NCBI RefSeq assembly: GCF_028553745.1
Contig: NZ_CP067129.1
Span: 2,028,501 to 2,092,500 of the forward strand
From: Paracoccus seriniphilus
GTDB lineage: Bacteria > Pseudomonadota > Alphaproteobacteria > Rhodobacterales > Rhodobacteraceae
Direction: 5' to 3'
DNA length: 64,000 nt
Shown here: positions 9,676-19,115 of the stretch, in pieces
How positions within the stretch are numbered: the first letter of the stretch is position 1
Layout of the letters: every line of letters starts with the position of its first letter
Notes under the pieces: model-generated
The model's database searches: none
The model's input: the letters and a program-made list of their open reading frames with translations, nothing else
Told to the model about the DNA's origin: nothing
Position numbers and translations under genes: made by a program

Positions 9676-10899
9676 TTACCTCATCGGGTCAAAGCTTTCC
9701 ACCCATTCAATCTGCCGCGGCAAGCTGTGTCGGTGCAGGTCATAACCCGACAAGATGGTCTGACGCGCGACGTCGCGCAGCCTTGGGGCCTCGTGGTCGC
9801 CCGACAACCCGTGGATCAGCGCCGCCGACAGCGCCGGAATGTCGAAGAATGGCACCAGCCGCCCGTTTTCACCGTCACGAATCAACTCGCGCACCGGCGC
9901 GGTATCCGAGGCCACCACATAGCCGCCCGCAGACAGAGCCTCGGTCAGGGACCAGGACAGCACGAAGGGATAGGTCAGATAGCAATGCACCCGTGTCAGC
10001 TGAATCAGCGACAGGTAATGGGCATAGGGCAGACGTCCGACGAAATGGACCCGGTCCAGATCCAGCCGCCCCCCCAGTTCGGCCAGCATGACATCCTTCC
10101 AGCTTCGCCCGTCGCGGGGGGCGCTGCCATAGCTGACATCATCGCCCCCCACCAGAACGACATGGGCATCGGGACGGGCCGCCAGGACCTCGGGCAACGC
10201 CCTCATGAAGACGTGAAAGCCGCGATAAGGTTCCAGCGAGCGCGACACGAAGCTGAGCACCTCATCCCCCGCACAAAGGCGCGGCCCGTCAGGCAGCTGG
10301 ATCCAGGCGTCCGGATTGGGGCAGACCCGCGTCGTGTCGATGCCATCATGAATGACGGTGATCTTGCTGCGCAATTCCGGGGCGAAGCTCTCGGCCTGAT
10401 ATCGCGTCGGGGAAAGCGCGGCATCTGCCTGCACGATGCCCTGCAGCAAATGCGCAGAGCGAGAGATGGTCAGAAAACGCCCCTCGTCGCTGTCGGGATG
10501 CATCTCGGGGTCGAAACCGACATCATGCCCCTTGGTGCGATACATCAGCTCGGCATAGACCAGCAATTTCGCATCAGGCCAGATTTCCTGCAGGAACAGG
10601 GTCTCGCCCCAGCCGGTATGACCGATAATCACATCGGGGACATAACCGTGCCGGTCGCGCATCGCCCGCGCACCGCGTGCGGCCAGCAAGCCACGTTCCG
10701 CAAAATCGGAATAGCAGCGTCCCAGGACGCCATTGGTCTTGACCGGCTCGGGCGATTTGTAGCGCAGGGTCTTCACGGGGCTGGGGCGCTGGTTCTTTTC
10801 GTCCGTCAGTGCCAGAACCTCATGCCCCCGCTTGGCCAGTGCCGGCGCAAGATGCGGGAACTGCCCGGGAAAGTTCTGATGGACGAAAAGTATTTTCAT
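9676..10899 (-). CDS. Glycosyltransferase family 4-like protein
   Basis: A 407-residue GT-B glycosyltransferase. The N-terminus [19 protein letters not shown] is typical of a large group of proteobacterial family-4 glycosyltransferases. The C-terminal half has the nucleotide-sugar-binding pattern (SRSLEPYRGFHVF, then SWSLTEALSAGGYVVASDTAPVREL), with the E(x7)E-like region near the end. It would transfer a sugar to an envelope polysaccharide or lipid; donor and acceptor are unknown. Its start overlaps the stop of the yejF-like gene by 4 bp, which places it last in the peptide-transporter operon. Confidence 0.85.
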   Translation of the reverse strand: MKILFVHQNFPGQFPHLAPALAKRGHEVLALTDEKNQRPSPVKTLRYKSPEPVKTNGVLGRCYSDFAERGLLAARGARAMRDRHGYVPDVIIGHTGWGETLFLQEIWPDAKLLVYAELMYRTKGHDVGFDPEMHPDSDEGRFLTISRSAHLLQGIVQADAALSPTRYQAESFAPELRSKITVIHDGIDTTRVCPNPDAWIQLPDGPRLCAGDEVLSFVSRSLEPYRGFHVFMRALPEVLAARPDAHVVLVGGDDVSYGSAPRDGRSWKDVMLAELGGRLDLDRVHFVGRLPYAHYLSLIQLTRVHCYLTYPFVLSWSLTEALSAGGYVVASDTAPVRELIRDGENGRLVPFFDIPALSAALIHGLSGDHEAPRLRDVARQTILSGYDLHRHSLPRQIEWVESFDPMR

Positions 10900-12536
10900 G
10901 ACCTGTCGAGAAATGCTGCCTTCAACAAATCCCGAGTATAGTCGCTTTGAGGCGCGTTGAATATCTCGGCGGCCCTGCCCTGTTCGACGACCTCGCCCGC
11001 GCGCATGACCATGATCTGATGCGACATGGCGCGCACAACCCGCAGATCATGGCTGATGAACAGGAAGGCCAGGCCGTATTTCTTCTGCAGCCCCCGCAGA
11101 AGCTGGACGATCTGCACCTGTACCGTCATGTCCAGCGCCGAGGTCGGTTCATCCAGAACCACCACCCTTGGTCGCAGGATCATGGCCCGCGCAATCGCGA
11201 TGCGCTGGCGCTGCCCGCCGCTGAACTCATGCGGATAACGATTCATGGTCTCGGGCTTCAGGCCGACTTCGACCATGATATCCGCCACCATCTGGCGCCG
11301 GTCCACCCCCTCGCGCAGGCCGTGGACGCTCAGCCCCTCGGCGATGATCTGCTCGACCGTCATGCGCGGGGACAGGCTGCCGTAAGGGTCCTGAAACACG
11401 ATCTGCATGTCCCGGCGCAGGCGCCGCAGCTGTCGGCCACCCCAGCTTGAGATATCCTGTCCCATGAACAGGATCGGCCCGTTGCTTTCGATCAGCCGCA
11501 TGATCGCCAGTGCCAGCGTGGTCTTGCCGCTGCCCGATTCGCCCACGATCCCCAGCGTTTCGCCCGCCCGCACGGTCAGCGTGGCACCATTCACGGCTTT
11601 GACATGGCCCACCGTCTTGCGCATCAACCCGCGCTGGACGGGAAACCAGACCTTCAGATCCCGCGTCTCGACCATCACCTCGGCACCTTCGGCCACCGGA
11701 TCGGCCTCGCCCCTGGGTTCGGCGGCCAGCAACATCCGGGTATATTCATGCCGGGGGTCGCTGAAGATCTGTTCGGTCGGGCCCTGCTCGACAATCTGGC
11801 CGTCCTTCATCACGCAGACGCGGTCGGCGATGCGGCGAACGATGCCCAGATCATGGCTGATGAACAGCATCGACAGGCCTTCATCCTCTTTCAACTCGGC
11901 CAGCAATTCCAGGATCTGCGCCTGAATGGTGACATCCAACGCCGTTGTCGGTTCGTCCGCGATCAGCAGATCGGGTCCATTGGCCAGAGCCATGGCGATC
12001 ATCACCCGCTGGCGCTGCCCGCCCGACAGCTGGTGCGGATAATCGGCAAGACGGCTTTCCGGATTGCGGATGCCGACCCGGTTCAGCAACTGGATGATCC
12101 GTTTGCGCGCGGCCTCTCCGGTCAGGCCCTGGTGCAGGGCAAGGCTTTCGCTCAACTGCTTTTCCAGCGTGTGCAGCGGGTTCAACGAGGTCATCGGCTC
12201 CTGGAAAACGAAGCTGATGTCATTGCCGCGAATCTTGCGCAGCAACCGCTCAGAGGCACCGACCATCTGCTGTCCCTCGTAGAGGATCGAACCGTCGATC
12301 TCTGCGGAATCGCCCAGCAGACGCACCGTGGACAGCGCCGTGACCGATTTTCCCGACCCCGATTCCCCTACCAGAGCAACGGTTTCGCCACGATTGATGT
12401 GAAAGCTGACGCCCTTGACCGCTGGAATGACCTCGCCTTCCTGACGAAAGCCGATGGTCAGATCCCGCACGCTCAGAACCACGTCCCCGGCGGAAGCGGC
12501 CGTGTCAGGCGCGGCCATGTCGTCTTGCAAGATCAT
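10896..12536 (-). CDS. yejF: Peptide ABC transporter, fused double ATP-binding protein (YejF-like)
   Basis: A 546-residue protein with two complete ABC domains in tandem. The first carries [27 protein letters not shown] and [12 protein letters not shown]. The second carries [29 protein letters not shown] and [11 protein letters not shown]. Oligopeptide-type C-terminal extensions follow each. This is the YejF layout of the YejABEF importer, known in enterobacteria for microcin C and peptide uptake. It overlaps the YejE-like permease gene by 4 bp. The cognate permeases and binding protein are all upstream in one operon, so the transporter is complete. Confidence 0.9.
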   Translation of the reverse strand: MILQDDMAAPDTAASAGDVVLSVRDLTIGFRQEGEVIPAVKGVSFHINRGETVALVGESGSGKSVTALSTVRLLGDSAEIDGSILYEGQQMVGASERLLRKIRGNDISFVFQEPMTSLNPLHTLEKQLSESLALHQGLTGEAARKRIIQLLNRVGIRNPESRLADYPHQLSGGQRQRVMIAMALANGPDLLIADEPTTALDVTIQAQILELLAELKEDEGLSMLFISHDLGIVRRIADRVCVMKDGQIVEQGPTEQIFSDPRHEYTRMLLAAEPRGEADPVAEGAEVMVETRDLKVWFPVQRGLMRKTVGHVKAVNGATLTVRAGETLGIVGESGSGKTTLALAIMRLIESNGPILFMGQDISSWGGRQLRRLRRDMQIVFQDPYGSLSPRMTVEQIIAEGLSVHGLREGVDRRQMVADIMVEVGLKPETMNRYPHEFSGGQRQRIAIARAMILRPRVVVLDEPTSALDMTVQVQIVQLLRGLQKKYGLAFLFISHDLRVVRAMSHQIMVMRAGEVVEQGRAAEIFNAPQSDYTRDLLKAAFLDRS

Positions 12537-13636
12537 TTGAAGGTCTTTCGGGGGTCGAATGCATCGCGCACGCCTTCAAAGATAAAGACCAGCAACGACA
12601 GCATGATGGCAAAGGTAAAAAAGGCCGTGAAGGCCAGCCAGGGTGCCTGCAGGTTCTGCTTGGCCTGCAAGGCCAGTTCCCCCAGCGAAGGCGCCGAGGC
12701 CGGCAGCCCATAGCCAAGGTAATCCAGCGCCGCCAGACCGCTGATCGTGCCCGTCACCACAAAGGGCATCATGGTCAGCGTCGCCACCATGGCATTGGGC
12801 AGGATATGCCGGAACATGATGGTCCGGTCCCCGACACCAAGCGCCCGCGCCGCACGCACATATTCGAAATTTCGCGCGCGCAGGAATTCGGCCCTCACCA
12901 CGCCGACCAGCGCGGGCCAGCCGAACAGGATCGTCACGAAGACCAGCAGCCAGAAACTGCGCCCCAATATCGCGAAGAGAATGATGATCACGTAAAGCCC
13001 CGGCGTCGAGGCCCAGATCTCCAGCACCCGCTGGAACACCAGATCGGTCCGCCCGCCGAAATACCCCTGTATCGCCCCCGCCGCGATGCCGATGGTCGAC
13101 GCCACGACCGTCACGATAAGCGTGAACAGGATTGACAGGCGGAACCCGTAAATCACCCGGGCCAGCACATCGCGCGCCGTGTCATCCGTGCCCAGCCAGT
13201 GATCGGAATCCGGCGCGCTGGGGGCGGTGCCGACATTGTTGATGGTCTTGTAATGATAGGGAATGGGCGGCCAGATCATCCAGCCCTGCTCATCCTTTGG
13301 TATGTCGCTGGCGCCGGATTTGACCGCCTCTATCAGCGATTCGGGCTCGTCCCAGCATTCCTGGCGCCCACCGGTCACGATCAGGCATTGAACGGCTTCG
13401 TCGCGATAGATCGCCTCGGTGCCGAAATCGCCACCGAACGCGGTTTCGGGGTAAAAGCGATAGGCCGGAAAGAACAGCTCTCCGCGATAGCTGACGACGA
13501 TGGGTTTGTCATTTGCCACCACCTCGGCAAACATCGCCACGACAAACAGGATCGAGAAGACCACCAGCGACCAGAAGGCCCGGCCGTTGCGGCGGAAATT
13601 CCGCCAGCGACGCTTGTTGAGTTCCGAGATCGCCAT
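12533..13636 (-). CDS. yejE: Peptide ABC transporter permease (YejE-like)
   Basis: A 367-residue permease of the DppC/OppC class. It has an N-terminal membrane helix, then a long periplasmic insert of about 120 residues (through ...MIWPPIPYHYKTINNVGTAP...) that is the mark of YejE. Membrane helices follow, with the EAA-like loop FEYVRAARALGVGDRTIMFRHILPNAM. It shares its boundary with the YejB-like gene (adjacent stop and start at 13636) and overlaps yejF by 4 bp. Confidence 0.9.
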   Translation of the reverse strand: MAISELNKRRWRNFRRNGRAFWSLVVFSILFVVAMFAEVVANDKPIVVSYRGELFFPAYRFYPETAFGGDFGTEAIYRDEAVQCLIVTGGRQECWDEPESLIEAVKSGASDIPKDEQGWMIWPPIPYHYKTINNVGTAPSAPDSDHWLGTDDTARDVLARVIYGFRLSILFTLIVTVVASTIGIAAGAIQGYFGGRTDLVFQRVLEIWASTPGLYVIIILFAILGRSFWLLVFVTILFGWPALVGVVRAEFLRARNFEYVRAARALGVGDRTIMFRHILPNAMVATLTMMPFVVTGTISGLAALDYLGYGLPASAPSLGELALQAKQNLQAPWLAFTAFFTFAIMLSLLVFIFEGVRDAFDPRKTFK

Positions 13637-14715
13637 CAGCCGCCCCTCGATTCAAAGTCGATACGGGGATCGACGAAGACATACATCAGATCGGACAGAA
13701 TCCCGACGATCAGGCTCATCAGGCCAAAGACATAAAGCGTGCCGAAGATCACCGGATAATCGCGCTGCACTGCCGCCTCGAAGCCCAGACGCCCCAGCCC
13801 GTCCAGCGAGAAGATCGTCTCGATCAGGATCGAGGCGCCAAAGAACACGCCCAGGAACATCGCCGGAAAACCGGCAATGACGATCAGCATGGCATTGCGG
13901 AACACATGACCATACAGCACGCGGCGTTCGGTCAGCCCCTTGGCGCGGGCCGTCATGACATATTGTTTGTTGATCTCATCCAGAAAGCTGTTCTTGGTCA
14001 GCAGGGTCAGCGTGGCAAAGCTGGAAATCGTCGAGGCCAGCACCGGCAGGGTGACATGCCAGGCGTAATCCTTGATCTTCCCCAATGTGCCGAGATCGGC
14101 GAAATTGTCGCTGGTCAGGCCCCGCAGCGGAAATATTTTCCAATAACTGCCCCCCGCGAACAGCACCATCAGCAGCACGGCAAACAGAAAGGCCGGAATC
14201 GCATAGCCCATGATGATCACGGCCGAGGTCCAGGTGTCAAAGCGCGACCCGTCCCGAACCGCCTTGCGAATGCCAAGCGGGATCGAGATGATATAGGCCA
14301 GCAGCGTCGACCACAGCCCCAGTGTGATCGAGACCGGCATCTTTTCGATGACCAGATCCACGACACTGACCGATCGGAACCAGCTGCTGCCGAAATCAAA
14401 GCGCAGATAGTTGAACAGCATGGAAAAGAACCGTTCGACCGGCGGCTTGTCAAAGCCGAATTCCTTTTCCAACTGGGCAATGAACTCGGGCGGCAAACCC
14501 CGCGCGCCCTGATATTGATCGTTGATTGCCCCGCCGCCAGCCTCGGCGGCGCCGCCGGTAATATTGCTGAACGCATCCCCCTCGCCCTGGATCTGCGCGG
14601 CGATCTGTTCGATCGGCCCGCCCGGAACGAATTGCGTCAGCGTGAAATTGACCAGCATGATGCCGACCAGCGTCGGGATGATCAGCAGCAAACGCCGCAA
14701 GATATAGGCGCCCAT
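13636..14715 (-). CDS. yejB: Peptide ABC transporter permease (YejB-like)
   Basis: A 359-residue permease of the DppB/OppB class. The first helix reads [20 protein letters not shown], followed by a periplasmic insert rich in Gly/Ala/Gln (residues about 40-75). The core membrane part includes [25 protein letters not shown] as the cytoplasmic coupling loop. It precedes the YejE-like gene with no spacing and follows the binding-protein gene by about 105 bp. Confidence 0.9.
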   Translation of the reverse strand: MGAYILRRLLLIIPTLVGIMLVNFTLTQFVPGGPIEQIAAQIQGEGDAFSNITGGAAEAGGGAINDQYQGARGLPPEFIAQLEKEFGFDKPPVERFFSMLFNYLRFDFGSSWFRSVSVVDLVIEKMPVSITLGLWSTLLAYIISIPLGIRKAVRDGSRFDTWTSAVIIMGYAIPAFLFAVLLMVLFAGGSYWKIFPLRGLTSDNFADLGTLGKIKDYAWHVTLPVLASTISSFATLTLLTKNSFLDEINKQYVMTARAKGLTERRVLYGHVFRNAMLIVIAGFPAMFLGVFFGASILIETIFSLDGLGRLGFEAAVQRDYPVIFGTLYVFGLMSLIVGILSDLMYVFVDPRIDFESRGG

Positions 14716-14820
14716 CAGCCTGTCCTTCTGCCCGCCCCTCGGGACGTTGCGGACCTTGGCGGTCCTGTTCGATTGATCCGCCTTGTCGGCAATCCGGCAG
14801 GGGAAATCAAGACATTTGCC

Positions 14821-16665
14821 CTAGCGCAGCGCACCCGCATCCCGCAATGCCTTGGCCTTGTCCGCGTCATACCACCAGAAATCCATTTCCCCCAGGGCAT
14901 AGGGCGGCAGGGTCTCGGGGCGGCCATATTGATCGTAATAGGCGACCAGGTGATTGGCGTTGTACCATTGCGGAATCCAGAAACGCAGGCTGCGCAGCGC
15001 CCGATCCAGCGCATGGACCCGTGTGGTCAGCTCGTCCTTCGTCTCGGCTTCCTCGACCTGGGTGATCAGCGCGTCGATGGCAGGATTGGCCAGACCCATC
15101 GGGTTGAACACATCCCCGACATTGGCCGAGCCGAAATACTGCTGAAGCCCCGAACCGGGGATTTCATCCTGTCCCAGATGGTCGGAAATCAGGTCGAAAT
15201 CATGACTGCGCTTGCGGTTTTCATATTCGGCATTGTCCACGCGGACATTGCGCGCATCCACACCCAAAGCCTGAAGATTTTGCACGAAGGGATTGATAAC
15301 CCGATCGAAAGTCTGGCTGTCATTCAAGATTTCGATGCTCAGCTGACGGCCCTGCGCATTTCGCCTCTTGCCGTCGTCGGCCACGGTCCAGCCCGCCTCG
15401 TCCAGCAGTTTCGAGGCCTTGCGCAGGTTCTTGCGATCAAGCTGACGTGGCCCGCTGACCGGTGCGGTGACCGCATCCTGTGTCAGGATTCCCTCGGGCA
15501 GATCCTTCGCCAGGGGTTCCAGAAGCTCCAGCTCGCCTTCGTCGGGCGGACCGCTGGCCTCGAGATCACTGTTGTCCCAGAAACTGTCGACACGATCATA
15601 CAGGCCATAGAACAGCGCGTCATTGGACCATTCAAAGTTGAACATCAGCCCGATGGCCTGGCGGACACGAATATCCTGCCAGTCGGGGCGGCGCAGGTTC
15701 AGCACCCAGGCCTGACCCGAGGCAATCTGCCCGTCCGGCAGGGTTTCCTTGACGACCCAGCCCTTTTCCAGCGCCGGAAAATTGTAGCGCGTCGCCCAGA
15801 TTATGCTGCTGACCTCGCGCCGAAAGGCATATTCGCCGGCCTTGAAGGCCTCGAATGCGGCATCGTAATCCGAGAAATATTCGAAACGAATCCTGTCGAA
15901 ATTATGCCGCCCGCGATTGATCGGCAAATCCTTGCCCCAATAGTCGGGATTGCGGCGATAGATGACCTTGCGGTTGATCTCGGCGCTGTCGAACATATAG
16001 GGACCCGAACCGATCATCGGAGTCTCCATGGTCGCTTCCAGATCACGGTCATTCTCGACAAAATCCTTGCGCGAGAAGATCGGCAGGGAACCGACCGACT
16101 GGATCACATCACGGCGCGGATAATCGGGCGTGAAGGTGAACTTGATGGTGTGATCGTCGATCACCTCGGCCTTGGAAACCTGCTGGCCGATCACCAGACG
16201 AAACGAGGACAGCCCCTTGTCGCGCAGGGTCTCATAGCTGAACAGCACGTCGTTCGCGGTCAACGGCGTGCCATCGCTGAATCTTGCCTCGGGCCGCAAA
16301 TGAAAGATCACCCAGTCCCGGTTCCTGGGATATTCGATCGACTCGCACAGCAGGCAATAGGCGGCGCCAACCTCATCCGCCGTGCCAGTCAGGATCGATT
16401 CCAGCATGATCGAGGACAGGACGGCAGCGCGGCCGCGAAAGGTGAAGGGATTGTAATTGTCGAAGCCCGTGGAATTGGGGATGGCTTCGGAAAGCTCTCC
16501 GCCCTTGGGGGCGTCCGGATTGACATAGGGCAGATGGTCGAAATCCGGCGGCAGCTTCAGCTCATCGAAGACACCAATGCCATGCGCGATGATCCTGTCC
16601 TCCTGGGCCAGCGCGGGCCCGCCGGCAATGGTGGCAAGAAGGGCGATCAGGGCGAAAGGGCGCAT
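14821..16665 (-). CDS. yejA: Peptide ABC transporter substrate-binding protein (YejA-like)
   Basis: About 614 residues from the ATG at 16665. The 11 extra codons upstream (to 16698) would spoil the signal peptide. The N-terminus MRPFALIALLATIAGGPALAQ is a clear Sec signal peptide with an ALA-Q cleavage site. The mature protein is a family-5 (SBP_bac_5) periplasmic binding protein; the length above 600 and the tail APRPETLPPYALGEMDFWWYD-like region fit YejA. It is the first gene of the yejABEF-glycosyltransferase operon. Peptide import is the expected role. Confidence 0.9.
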   Translation of the reverse strand: MRPFALIALLATIAGGPALAQEDRIIAHGIGVFDELKLPPDFDHLPYVNPDAPKGGELSEAIPNSTGFDNYNPFTFRGRAAVLSSIMLESILTGTADEVGAAYCLLCESIEYPRNRDWVIFHLRPEARFSDGTPLTANDVLFSYETLRDKGLSSFRLVIGQQVSKAEVIDDHTIKFTFTPDYPRRDVIQSVGSLPIFSRKDFVENDRDLEATMETPMIGSGPYMFDSAEINRKVIYRRNPDYWGKDLPINRGRHNFDRIRFEYFSDYDAAFEAFKAGEYAFRREVSSIIWATRYNFPALEKGWVVKETLPDGQIASGQAWVLNLRRPDWQDIRVRQAIGLMFNFEWSNDALFYGLYDRVDSFWDNSDLEASGPPDEGELELLEPLAKDLPEGILTQDAVTAPVSGPRQLDRKNLRKASKLLDEAGWTVADDGKRRNAQGRQLSIEILNDSQTFDRVINPFVQNLQALGVDARNVRVDNAEYENRKRSHDFDLISDHLGQDEIPGSGLQQYFGSANVGDVFNPMGLANPAIDALITQVEEAETKDELTTRVHALDRALRSLRFWIPQWYNANHLVAYYDQYGRPETLPPYALGEMDFWWYDADKAKALRDAGALR

Positions 16666-16770
16666 AGGCGAACTCCGGCTGGAAACAGGTCCGGGCACGC
16701 TAGGCCAGTCTGGCGCAGACGATCAAGCCGCGTTTTCGTGAGCACCCGGCATATTGTCGGCAGCGCAAGG

Positions 16771-16799
16771 AAAAAGGGCGCAGCCTTCGGCCGCGCCCT
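16771..16799 (-). terminator. Rho-independent terminator of cycM
   Basis: Read on the minus strand, an 11-bp stem with one wobble pair (AGGGCGCGGCC / GGCTGCGCCCT) and a GAA loop runs into TTTTT. It lies 28 bp downstream of the cycM stop. Confidence 0.85.
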
Positions 16800-16826
16800 G
16801 TTCCGGTCTGCATGATCTAGGGCAGT

Positions 16827-17363
16827 TTACTGCTGCGTTTCAAGAAAGGCGATCAGGTTTGCGCGATCTTCGGGTTTTTTCAAACCGGCAAAGGACATCT
16901 TGGTGCCTTTCACGACGCCTTTGGGGTTGGTCAGGAACTCTTGCAGCGCCTCGGGCGTCCACTGGGGCGCCTCATCTGCATGTGCATGCATGGCATCGGA
17001 ATAGGAGAACCCGTCAACCGAGGCGACGTTGCGGCCCACGACACCGTTCAGATGCGGGCCGACGCCATCGTTGCCGTCCAGCTTGTGGCAGGCCTTGCAT
17101 TTGCCAAAGGCCTTTTCGCCCTTGGCGGGATCGGCTTCCGCCATCAGCGCAGCAAAATCGATCTGCACTTCTTCCTTCTCGGCACCGCCGCTGCTTTCCT
17201 CGACAGGAATCGTATAGGCTTGGGCATGTTCTTCGCCTTCGCCGCCGTGATGGGCCGCGCCGACGGAATACAGACCGCTGGCCGCCCAATTGGCCAGCAA
17301 GAGAAACAGCAGCGCGCCAATCAGCGCACCTGCGGCCTTGGTCACGGTCATGGTGTTGAACAT
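16827..17363 (-). CDS. cycM: Membrane-anchored cytochrome c552
   Basis: A 178-residue membrane-bound c-type cytochrome. The start [20 protein letters not shown] at 17363 was chosen over the longer frame to 17396 because it matches the known start of CycM from Paracoccus denitrificans, as I recall it. Residues 9-30 form the uncleaved membrane anchor. An acidic, Glu-rich linker follows (about residues 40-65). The haem motif is CKACH, and the distal Met ligand is in GTKMSFAG. In P. denitrificans this protein carries electrons from the bc1 complex to the aa3 oxidase. The gene is monocistronic with a strong terminator and is divergent from pheA. Confidence 0.95.
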   Translation of the reverse strand: MFNTMTVTKAAGALIGALLFLLLANWAASGLYSVGAAHHGGEGEEHAQAYTIPVEESSGGAEKEEVQIDFAALMAEADPAKGEKAFGKCKACHKLDGNDGVGPHLNGVVGRNVASVDGFSYSDAMHAHADEAPQWTPEALQEFLTNPKGVVKGTKMSFAGLKKPEDRANLIAFLETQQ

Positions 17364-17483
17364 CGCGTGCGGTCCCCGCTCTGGTAAGCTCGTCAATTCG
17401 CGCCGTATCTATCCGCTTTCGCTTTGGGTGATCAAGGTATAGTTACCGATATGCACTTAAAATTCAGTCGATGAGGCCGCTTC

Positions 17484-18341
17484 ATGTCACACAACAGGAT
17501 CGCATTTCAGGGCGAGCCGGGCGCCTATAGCCATGAAGCCTGCCGCAACGCCCGCCCCGACATGGAGCCCTTGCCCTGCCGGACCTTCGAGGACGTGATC
17601 GAATCCGTGCGCAGCGGCGCGGCCGATATCGCCATGCTGCCGGTCGAGAACTCGACCTATGGCCGGGTCGCCGACATCCATCACCTGCTGCCCGAATCGG
17701 GTTTGCATATCGTGGACGAGGCCTTCGTGCGCGTGCATATCAGCCTTCTGGCCGTGCCGGGAACGCCCCTGTCCGAGATCCGCGAGGCCATGAGCCATAC
17801 TGTCCTGCTGGGCCAGTGCCGCGGCTTCCTGCGTGACAACAACATCCGTGCGATCACCGGGGCGGATACGGCTGGCTCGGCCAAGGAAGTCGCCGCCCGC
17901 GGCGATAGGTCGCTGGCGGCGCTGGCCGCGCCCCTTGCGGCCGAGATCTATGGGTTGGAACGCCTGGCCGATGAAATCGAGGATCGCCAGAACAATACGA
18001 CCCGATTTCTGCTGATGGCGCGGGAACCCGACCGCAGCCGTCGCGCCGACCGGATGCTGACCAGTTTCGTCTTCCGCGTGCGCAATATTCCGGCCGCGCT
18101 CTACAAGGCAATGGGCGGCTTCGCGACCAATGGTGTGAACATGACCAAGCTGGAAAGCTACATGGTCGATGGGGTCTTCACCGCCACGCAGTTCTATGCC
18201 GACATCGAGGGCCACCCCGAGGATGCCAATGTCAAACTGGCACTGGACGAGTTGAGCTATTTTACATCCAGACTGGATATTCTGGGGGTCTATCCGGCCG
18301 ATCCGCTGCGGGCCCGGCAGAAGGGCACCGACAACCAATAA
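17484..18341 (+). CDS. pheA: Prephenate dehydratase
   Basis: A 285-residue enzyme that converts prephenate to phenylpyruvate in phenylalanine synthesis. The catalytic domain (residues about 4-185) begins IAFQGEPGAYSHEA and includes the catalytic NTTRF motif near residue 172. The C-terminal ACT domain (about 195-275) has the pattern GFATNGVNMTKLES for phenylalanine feedback binding. There is no chorismate mutase domain, so it is the monofunctional alphaproteobacterial type. It is divergent from cycM across a 120-bp gap and ends 10 bp before the convergent SRPBCC gene. Confidence 0.95.
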   Translation: MSHNRIAFQGEPGAYSHEACRNARPDMEPLPCRTFEDVIESVRSGAADIAMLPVENSTYGRVADIHHLLPESGLHIVDEAFVRVHISLLAVPGTPLSEIREAMSHTVLLGQCRGFLRDNNIRAITGADTAGSAKEVAARGDRSLAALAAPLAAEIYGLERLADEIEDRQNNTTRFLLMAREPDRSRRADRMLTSFVFRVRNIPAALYKAMGGFATNGVNMTKLESYMVDGVFTATQFYADIEGHPEDANVKLALDELSYFTSRLDILGVYPADPLRARQKGTDNQ

Positions 18342-18351
18342 GACGCCCGCC

Positions 18352-18807
18352 CTAGTGGGCAGCCTGAATTTCCTGCAGGAATTCTGCCACGCGGCGCTCG
18401 AACTTGCGGTCCAGCTGGGACTTGCCCAGCTTGGCCGTCTGCAACATCAACCGCGCCTTCATGTTGCGCGGACGAATCTCGCATTCAAAGATCAGGCGCG
18501 ACCGCGATTTGCTGAGGGCGATGACCGTCGCGTCGATCCGGATATCCAGCGAATCCGAGTGACCGGCCAGCGACAGTCTTTCCGGCCTGTCAAAGCGCGT
18601 GACTTCAAGGCGCAGATCACGGGAACGTCCCCGCCAGAGGAAACCGATCAGCCAGCCCATCCCGATGCCCTGCTGCTGGGCCGGATCAATTCGCGTCACG
18701 GTAGCACCGCGCCCCATCATCATCCGCTCAAACCGGGAAAAATCGGCGATCGAATCGAACAAGGCGTCGGCCTGGCTGTCGATATCGAAACGCGCTGAAA
18801 ACTTCAT
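18352..18807 (-). CDS. SRPBCC (START-like) family protein
   Basis: A 151-residue protein starting MKFSARFDIDSQADALFDSIADFSRFE, a typical start of a polyketide-cyclase/dehydrase-like SRPBCC domain that forms a hydrophobic ligand pocket. There is no signal peptide or membrane segment. Ligand and role are unknown. It is alone on the minus strand, converging on pheA. Confidence 0.75.
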   Translation of the reverse strand: MKFSARFDIDSQADALFDSIADFSRFERMMMGRGATVTRIDPAQQQGIGMGWLIGFLWRGRSRDLRLEVTRFDRPERLSLAGHSDSLDIRIDATVIALSKSRSRLIFECEIRPRNMKARLMLQTAKLGKSQLDRKFERRVAEFLQEIQAAH

Positions 18808-19115
18808 GACAAAAATCCGTAGCCGATGCGTGGCTGCACGAGATGCTGAGCCGTTTGACCACGCTCATAATCCGAAAAAGACGAGTTGTTCAACCAAGTT
18901 GCGGAACGTGCCGATATGGGCATTTCAACAGACGGTTGTCACAGAAAGCGGCCATACCGGGATTTCATTGATTTGTTCAATTTGTCTAATCCGCCTTCTT
19001 GGATTATTTTTGAGTAAATCACAACCATGGATTGATAAAAAATTTATCTTCCAGCATTTTCCGACATATGAAATGTCGAATCAAACTCTGCCTTGCGTGG
19101 CCGAGGAGGATATAA
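18808..19115. other. AT-rich intergenic region with promoters and a palindrome
   Basis: About 308 bp without a credible gene. It is clearly more AT-rich than its surroundings in its right half (runs such as GATAAAAAATTTATC) and must hold the divergent promoters for the SRPBCC gene and the 5'-nucleotidase-family gene. GAGGAGG at about 19103-19109 is the ribosome site for the gene starting at 19116. A short palindrome sits at 19062-19078. Confidence 0.5.
19062..19078. promoter_or_regulatory. Candidate operator palindrome
   Basis: CGACAT and ATGTCG form a perfect 6-bp inverted repeat around ATGAA, about 38-54 bp before the ATG of the 5'-nucleotidase-family gene. Position and symmetry suggest a regulator site; no regulator can be named. 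Confidence 0.35.

Noticed and set aside
13906..16815. A 969-codon open frame on the plus strand
   Set aside because: It is the antisense shadow of the yejB- and yejA-like genes, which carry clear motifs and a signal peptide.
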